NCBI GenBank assembly: GCA_022566435.1
Contig: JADFIX010000038.1
Location: 2,225-11,898, forward strand
Direction of reading: 5' to 3'
DNA length: 9,674 nt
From: Planctomycetota bacterium
Lineage (GTDB): Bacteria; Planctomycetota; Phycisphaerae; UBA1845
Shown here: piece after piece, positions 6,355 to 9,674 of the stretch
Numbering within the stretch: the stretch's first letter is position 1
Layout of the letters: each line of letters starts with the position of its first letter
Position numbers and translations under genes: made by a program
The notes under the pieces: generated by a model
The model's database searches: none
What the model was told of the DNA's origin: nothing
Seen by the model: only the letters and a program-made list of their open reading frames with translations

Positions 6355-6420
6355 TAGCCACGGATGCAAGCCCGTGGTATAGGGACAACGGAAGTCCATT
6401 AGCCCCAGAGGGGCGGCGGC
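6355..6420 (+). repeat. two-hairpin repeat, copy 1
   Basis: This is a degenerate copy: CCACGG (6358-6363) pairs with CCGTGG (6372-6377), and GCCCC (6402-6406) with GGGGC (6410-6414) around AGA. It starts 69 bases before copy 2 in the same orientation. Confidence 0.75.
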
Positions 6421-6423
6421 ACG

Positions 6424-6527
6424 TAGCCATGGGCGCGAGCCCGTGGAATAGAGAAGCCGATAGTCCGCCAGCCCCGGAGGGGCGGCGGATCGGAGAGTGG
6501 TTCAATGGGACACACGTACACCGCGCT
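6424..6527 (+). repeat. two-hairpin repeat, copy 2, running into the transposase start
   Basis: TAGCCATGGGCGCGAGCCCGTGG is followed by the GCCCC-GGA-GGGGC hairpin. It aligns with copy 3 at an offset of 581-582 bases. The shared part does not stop at the hairpins: it includes GGAGAG, the ribosome site, and the first codons of the transposase (ATGGGACACAC...CGCGCT). Confidence 0.8.
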
Positions 6528-6957
6528 GCAATACCATATCGTTTTTGCCACCAAGGACCGTGTGCCGTCGATCCAACCGAACATACAAACGCGGCTTTAC
6601 GAATACATCGGTGGGATCGTGCGAGGCGAGAACGGCATCCCCATTGCAATCGGCGGAATGCCCGATCACATTCATCTCCTTGCGACCCTCCATCCGACAA
6701 CCTGTTTGGCCGACATGTTACGCCGGATCAAGGCGAACTCGTCCAAGTGGGTGCACGAGAACATGCCGGAAATGCAGGCTTTCGCATGGCAAGCGGGCTA
6801 CGCGGCTTTCACCGTGAGTCGGTCCCTCCTCGGCGACGTAGAGGCATACATTCGCAATCAATCAACGCACCACGCGACGCTATCGTTCGAAGACGAGTTC
6901 GTCGCCTTCCTAGAACGACATGGCATCGAATACGACGAGCGGTACGTGATGGGATGA
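6505..6957 (+). CDS. IS200/IS605-family Y1 transposase (RAYT-like)
   Basis: The 150-residue protein matches the Y1 transposase fold (HUH endonuclease). It has a first strand YHIVFATKDR (10-19), the metal-binding motif in GMPDHIHLLATL with His55 and His57, a basic helix RRIKANSSKWV, and SLLGDVEAYIRNQSTHH, in which Tyr115 is the likely catalytic tyrosine. Length and all three hallmarks are intact, so it may be active. These enzymes cut and rejoin single-stranded DNA at hairpin ends. The ATG at 6505 is chosen because GGAG (6492-6495) lies 9 bases upstream, inside the flanking repeat. It reads against the neighbouring membrane-protein genes. RAYTs are often domesticated single-copy genes that spread REP repeats; the surrounding repeats favour this reading over a plain insertion sequence, but copy number in the genome is unknown. 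Confidence 0.9.
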   Translation: MGHTYTALQYHIVFATKDRVPSIQPNIQTRLYEYIGGIVRGENGIPIAIGGMPDHIHLLATLHPTTCLADMLRRIKANSSKWVHENMPEMQAFAWQAGYAAFTVSRSLLGDVEAYIRNQSTHHATLSFEDEFVAFLERHGIEYDERYVMG

Positions 6958-6979
6958 CTCACGGTTGGCTGGATTCATG

Positions 6980-6995
6980 AAGCCCCGTCAGGGGC
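6980..6995 (+). repeat. half repeat (single GCCCC hairpin)
   Basis: GCCCC (6982-6986) pairs with GGGGC (6991-6995) around GTCA, 24 bases after the transposase stop. It is the second-type hairpin alone, without the CCACGGGC partner in front. Confidence 0.55.
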
Positions 6996-7004
6996 GATGG
7001 CAAG

Positions 7005-7109
7005 TAGCCACGGGCGCAAGCCCGTGGAATAGAGAAGCCAACAGTCTGCCAGCCCCGGAGGGGCGGTGGATTGGAGAGGTTGTCCGTTGGGACACACCTA
7101 CGCCGCGCT
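7005..7109 (+). repeat. two-hairpin repeat, copy 3, with a decayed transposase start
   Basis: The hairpin CCACGGGC (7008-7015)/GCCCGTGG (7020-7027) around GCAA is perfect, and GCCCC-GGA-GGGGC follows at 7052-7064. It then continues with GGAGAGG and TTGGGACACACCTACGCCGC, the equivalent of the transposase ribosome site and first codons, with the ATG replaced by TTG (7087-7089). It looks like an internally deleted, non-autonomous derivative. Confidence 0.8.
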
Positions 7110-7120
7110 CACGGACCTCC

Positions 7121-7183
7121 TTCGCCCCTCCGGGGCTTCTGTGTTTCTCGTATCTTCGTTCCACGGGCTTGCGCCCGTGGCTA
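7121..7183 (-). repeat. two-hairpin repeat, copy 4, inverted
   Basis: GCCCC (7124-7128)-TCC-GGGGC (7132-7136) comes first, then CCACGGGC (7161-7168)-TTGC-GCCCGTGG (7173-7180). This is the same unit in reverse order and orientation to copy 3. The two form an inverted pair like BIMEs in enterobacteria. AGTCCC-TAC-GGGACT at 7192-7206 follows. Confidence 0.8.
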
Positions 7184-7237
7184 AGTTCTCAAGTCCCTAC
7201 GGGACTAAGAAACGAGCATCACGCAACATGGATCGCA

Positions 7238-8371
7238 TTACGTCGAACCGGCGAAGTCGCTGTATCTGTCGATCGGAAGCGGCGCTAGTGGACTCAGCCA
7301 GCAACGCAGAAGCACATTGACTTCATCCTTGGTAACGGAAGTGAAGTGAAGGGACCGCCCGTCGCTGACGGCCGAGAGCCACACCGTACCTCTTGACCGC
7401 AGCACGACAAGCACGGCCCGTGACCGTTCGTAGCGGTGCACCGAGACTCCACCTGAACGCCAACCGCTACGGCGAACAAGCAGACCGCCCGGTACCAGCA
7501 ACCAGCAGTCTCGGTTTGAAAGAACGCGCGACGAGCTGGAGCCCGCGAAGAACGAGATGACAAGTAACGCGACTATAATCGCTGCGCCAAAGATTTGGCC
7601 GATGATGATCAAACCTACTGCAAGCAAAACAAAAGTGACCCAGAAGAAGGCGATACATGAACCCGATATACCCGCAAGCTTGTTTCTCCGCCGAATCTCG
7701 CGCTTAAACCTGGATTCCGGTTCGTCGGCATCGGCGGGCGTCTGCCCTGCGGAATCATGACCGTCGTGCGAGTTCAGTGCATGACGAAACGCCGCCGTTG
7801 CGTCGTCTGCTTCGTCCAGCACCAGCGGCTCGAAGGGAAACGCCACTGGTTCAATAGCGTCGCGTTCGTCTCGCGGGCAACAGCGGATGACGAAACCGGC
7901 TTCGCGCCTTTGCGAGAGAACATCCGCGAGGGCCGTCGCTAGGACGCTCATGCCCGGGCCCCTGAAACCGCCGACGATAATGCGCACCAGCTCTTCCGTG
8001 CTGCGGTTGGCGTACTTGTGGCACAGGCTTCTCACGCGGCCGTACGCGTGTCTTCTTAGGGCGAGGAAAAACAGGGCGAGACACAGGAGGGCCATGCCCA
8101 CGCATGCGACGTTGGACATGACCCGGTGATTGGGCCACCACAATTCGATTCCGACAAGGGTCACTCCGATTAGAATCATCCCCAAAACCGTCACGAACAT
8201 GACGATAATTCCACCGAATAAACTCTTTCGGGGCTCGACGTCGATGACGTGCGTGGATTGTACGGCGTGCCCTTCGGCCGAGTGCGACGAATCGCCTGAG
8301 CCTTGCACGCATGCGTCGTTTTCTCTTGTCTTTCCACTCATCGGAGTCAACTGTATATGCGATCCGCCCAT
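7238..8371 (-). CDS. four-helix membrane protein of unrecognised family (paralogue 2)
   Basis: The 377-residue paralogue of the protein at 4886-5962 shows the same sequence of parts. THVIDVEPRK precedes two membrane segments (about 52-76 and 86-105). Then come a middle domain with GFVIRCCP (159-166) and PFEPLVLDE (179-187), a charged linker (200-230), two membrane segments (235-258 and 261-276), and a C-terminal domain with RDCWLLVPGGLLVR, HRYERSRAVLVVLR and RCWLSPLAPLPIDRYSDF. The C-terminal region is the best conserved, also at DNA level, while the membrane segments have diverged. The start is uncertain: ATG 8371 has only a weak GTGG upstream, and ATG 8341 (MSGKTREND) gives an N-terminus closer in length to the paralogue. 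It contains no catalytic motif I know. It probably headed a tandem array with the remnant and paralogue 1 before the transposon entered. Confidence 0.75.
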   Translation of the reverse strand: MGGSHIQLTPMSGKTRENDACVQGSGDSSHSAEGHAVQSTHVIDVEPRKSLFGGIIVMFVTVLGMILIGVTLVGIELWWPNHRVMSNVACVGMALLCLALFFLALRRHAYGRVRSLCHKYANRSTEELVRIIVGGFRGPGMSVLATALADVLSQRREAGFVIRCCPRDERDAIEPVAFPFEPLVLDEADDATAAFRHALNSHDGHDSAGQTPADADEPESRFKREIRRRNKLAGISGSCIAFFWVTFVLLAVGLIIIGQIFGAAIIVALLVISFFAGSSSSRVLSNRDCWLLVPGGLLVRRSGWRSGGVSVHRYERSRAVLVVLRSRGTVWLSAVSDGRSLHFTSVTKDEVNVLLRCWLSPLAPLPIDRYSDFAGST

Positions 8372-8405
8372 GCTGCCACTGTGACACGACCGGCTGCCGC
8401 GTGAG

Positions 8406-8529
8406 TTGCGTCACCTTCGGCGCCGCCAGGACCACCGCGCCCGTCTCGAAGAGCAAGCCCGCTGGAAGTCGATCCACAAGAGTATGCGGAAGATAGGTCA
8501 CAGACGATCAGGAAAATGAATTCGGTGGG
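8406..8529 (-). repeat. 124-bp dispersed repeat, copy B
   Basis: It aligns without gaps to 6113-6236, with about 10 mismatches. It lies 35 bases upstream of the longest start of the intact membrane-protein gene and so may include its promoter. Confidence 0.85.
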
Positions 8530-8539
8530 TGTTTTCGGG

Positions 8540-8571
8540 TGGCATGGGCAAGCGGTAGCTTGCCCGTGGCA
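8540..8571. repeat. GGGCAAGC-GGTA-GCTTGCCC hairpin flanked by GTGGCA direct repeats
   Basis: A perfect 8-bp stem (8546-8553 with 8558-8565) and a GGTA loop is bracketed by GTGGCA on both sides. Its sequence differs from the repeats around the transposase, so it is a second REP-like family. Another fragment, CACGGGCAAAC, follows at 8585. Confidence 0.6.
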
Positions 8572-8719
8572 CACTTGCAAAAAACACGGGCAAACGAGTG
8601 TGCCGACGCATTCCGAAGCATTAGTATCGCGACTATCAAGGAGCGGCCTTCTTTCCTATCGCCGCATCGACGCCGGTGATACACTTGCAGCGAGCTATCG
8701 TTGGACGAGGTTGATCGAA

Positions 8720-9674
8720 ATGTCATCCAGCCCGCAGAATCCCGAATTGCCGGAGTCAACAGAGTCCAAGCGGACCTGCCTTGGCTGGACTCGTCCATTC
8801 AAGCGTTGCCTCAAACCTCCTGGGCCAAAACGACTGTTTTGTCACCATCATCGCTATCAACGCTGGGTCATTCTCCTTTCCCTTCTCACATTCGCCGGCT
8901 TGTTCGCCGGTTTGTATCAGGATGCCTTCAAACCGTTATTTATGGACGATGCCACCGAGCAGAAGTTAGCGAGGATGGACGAAGTACGTGCCAGGCTACA
9001 GGCCGACTTAGACAAGCTTGTCAGCGGCATAGGGGTTGCCGCTCGATGGGCTGACTCACTTGCTGAGACGAACCCCGAAATCGCCGCGCACGCCGAAGCG
9101 CTGGCGGCGCTCATTACCGAGTTCGAGGCTGAAGTCGCCGTTGAGAAGCTCTCCGACGAAGACGATCTGCGTTTCCGGCTGGCAAAGGCAACGCTGGCCA
9201 ATGCACAACATCGTTATATTGAGGTACCGACCCTTGTGCCGGTGGAAGAGGCAATCGCCGAGTTTCAGGCCGCCAAGAAACAGATTGAACAGGCCGAGCC
9301 ACAAATAGACCGTGCGATTGAGTTGAATCAGGTGCTCGGTGGCGGCTTCTACGGTCTTCGAGAATGGCGAAAAGCCCTGGCGTGCTACGAGCGGATTCTC
9401 GAACTGCGTCCCGATCGGTGGGCTACACGTCAAGCCATCGCCATTTGTTTGGCGAAACTCGGGCAACTTCCCGCAGCCTCTAGTCACTTCGACGAAATTG
9501 TCTCTCACTTCACCGCACTCGTCGAGCAGGAAGGGCGAACCGAACTGGCAAACGACCTCGCCATATGCCTCAGCAATCGCGGGGGTACGTTTCAAACCCA
9601 AGGCAAGCTCGACGACGCCATCAAAGACTACGACAAGGCTATCCTAATTCGCACCCGTCTCGTCGAGCAGGAAG
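8720..9674 (+). CDS. membrane-anchored TPR protein with N-terminal Cys/His cluster (3' partial)
   Basis: The frame from ATG 8720 has no stop up to the right edge (318 codons seen). Residues 20-44 hold C20, C30, C41 and H44 in a small basic module (CLGW...RCLKPP...LFCHHH), probably a treble-clef-like zinc finger. One membrane helix follows (about 49-66), then a Glu/Ala/Gln-rich, probably coiled-coil stretch (77-200) and tetratricopeptide repeats from about 207: WRKALACYERILELRPD, LGQLPAASSHFDEI and QGKLDDAIKDYDKAI. The last repeats are longer than usual: LVEQEG recurs after 47 residues, and the 16 bases CTCGTCGAGCAGGAAG at 9518-9533 recur exactly at 9659-9674, so further units probably follow. 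GAGG lies 9 bases before the ATG. TPRs bind proteins; the large number of such proteins in planctomycetes suggests a scaffold or signalling role, but no partner is visible here. Confidence 0.82.
   Translation, partial: MSSSPQNPELPESTESKRTCLGWTRPFKRCLKPPGPKRLFCHHHRYQRWVILLSLLTFAGLFAGLYQDAFKPLFMDDATEQKLARMDEVRARLQADLDKLVSGIGVAARWADSLAETNPEIAAHAEALAALITEFEAEVAVEKLSDEDDLRFRLAKATLANAQHRYIEVPTLVPVEEAIAEFQAAKKQIEQAEPQIDRAIELNQVLGGGFYGLREWRKALACYERILELRPDRWATRQAIAICLAKLGQLPAASSHFDEIVSHFTALVEQEGRTELANDLAICLSNRGGTFQTQGKLDDAIKDYDKAILIRTRLVEQE

Larger units (their letters stand above)
6355..7206 (+). mobile_element. IS200-like / REP-associated element with hairpin repeats
   Basis: A single Y1 transposase gene (6505-6957) is flanked by imperfect copies of a repeat made of two hairpins, CCACGGGC-GCAA-GCCCGTGG and GCCCC-GGA-GGGGC. 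Two direct copies lie upstream, a half copy and a full direct copy downstream, then one inverted copy and a short AGTCCC-TAC-GGGACT hairpin. No TnpB gene is present. IS200/IS605 and REP-associated (RAYT) transposases recognise hairpins at their ends, so the repeats are probably substrates. The outer limits are those of the recognisable repeats; the true cleavage sites are not visible. Confidence 0.65.
8372..8719. other. divergent intergenic region between membrane protein and TPR gene
   Basis: It holds copy B of the 124-bp repeat (8406-8529), a hairpin element (8540-8571) and a wider inverted repeat, GGCACACT (8568-8575) with AGTGTGCC (8597-8604). Both flanking genes start here in opposite directions, so their promoters must lie in it, but I found no convincing -35/-10 pair. 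GAGG at 8707-8710 is the ribosome site of the TPR gene. Confidence 0.5.

Noticed and set aside
6429..6980. 183-residue plus-strand frame
   Set aside because: It overlaps the transposase in another frame and starts inside the hairpin repeat; the HUH-motif frame is the real gene.
6355..7206. CRISPR-like array
   Set aside because: The repeats are few, imperfect, self-complementary, unequally spaced and in both orientations, and they surround a transposase.
7066..7320. 84-residue frame beginning like the transposase (LGHTYAAL)
   Set aside because: It is a translation through the repeat copy and the inverted hairpins. The similarity stops after a few codons and the rest is repeat sequence.
7851..8501. 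216-residue minus-strand frame
   Set aside because: It overlaps the membrane-protein gene out of frame. Its N-terminal part shared with copy A is the 124-bp repeat, whose changes show no codon pattern.

Overview
The window looks like a chromosomal accessory stretch from a member of the PVC superphylum, most likely a planctomycete. The strongest marker is a short basic protein at 4154-4399 of the type found almost only in Planctomycetes, Verrucomicrobia and Chlamydiae. Supporting signs are a CRTAC1/ASPIC-UnbV repeat protein, Flp pilins, an IS200-like transposase embedded in hairpin repeats (CCACGGGC-GCAA-GCCCGTGG and GCCCC-GGA-GGGGC), and a zinc-finger/TPR protein. No rRNA, tRNA or CRISPR array was found. 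The assignment rests on recognition alone, with no database search.

Left part (1-2475, plus strand): the C-terminal TRAM end of a MiaB-like tRNA methylthiotransferase; a good sigma70-type promoter (367-396); a secreted protein of unknown function (493-1377); a 384-base gap; and two almost identical Flp-type pilin genes. The pilins lie in a 310-bp tandem duplication that also copies their leader with two short stem-loops. A strong intrinsic terminator follows. No Tad assembly genes are present, so the pilins would rely on machinery encoded elsewhere.

Middle (2449-4500): a minus-strand CRTAC1-family beta-propeller/ASPIC gene that lacks its N-terminus. It meets, 5' end to 5' end, a short plus-strand gene of unknown function, which is followed by the small basic protein gene and a textbook terminator. 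The abrupt meeting of the two 5' ends suggests a rearrangement or an assembly join.

Right part (4886-8371, minus strand): two intact paralogues of an unrecognised four-helix membrane protein with a conserved C-terminal motif (RCWLSPL-PLPIDRYSDF), plus a remnant of a third copy between them. A 124-bp block in front of the intact upstream gene is also found fused to the remnant, which shows an internal deletion. An IS200-like transposase with at least four copies of a two-hairpin repeat, one inverted, has entered this array.

Right edge (8720-9674, plus strand): a long open frame that runs off the window. It encodes a Cys/His cluster, one membrane helix, a probable coiled coil, and TPRs in units of 47 residues.
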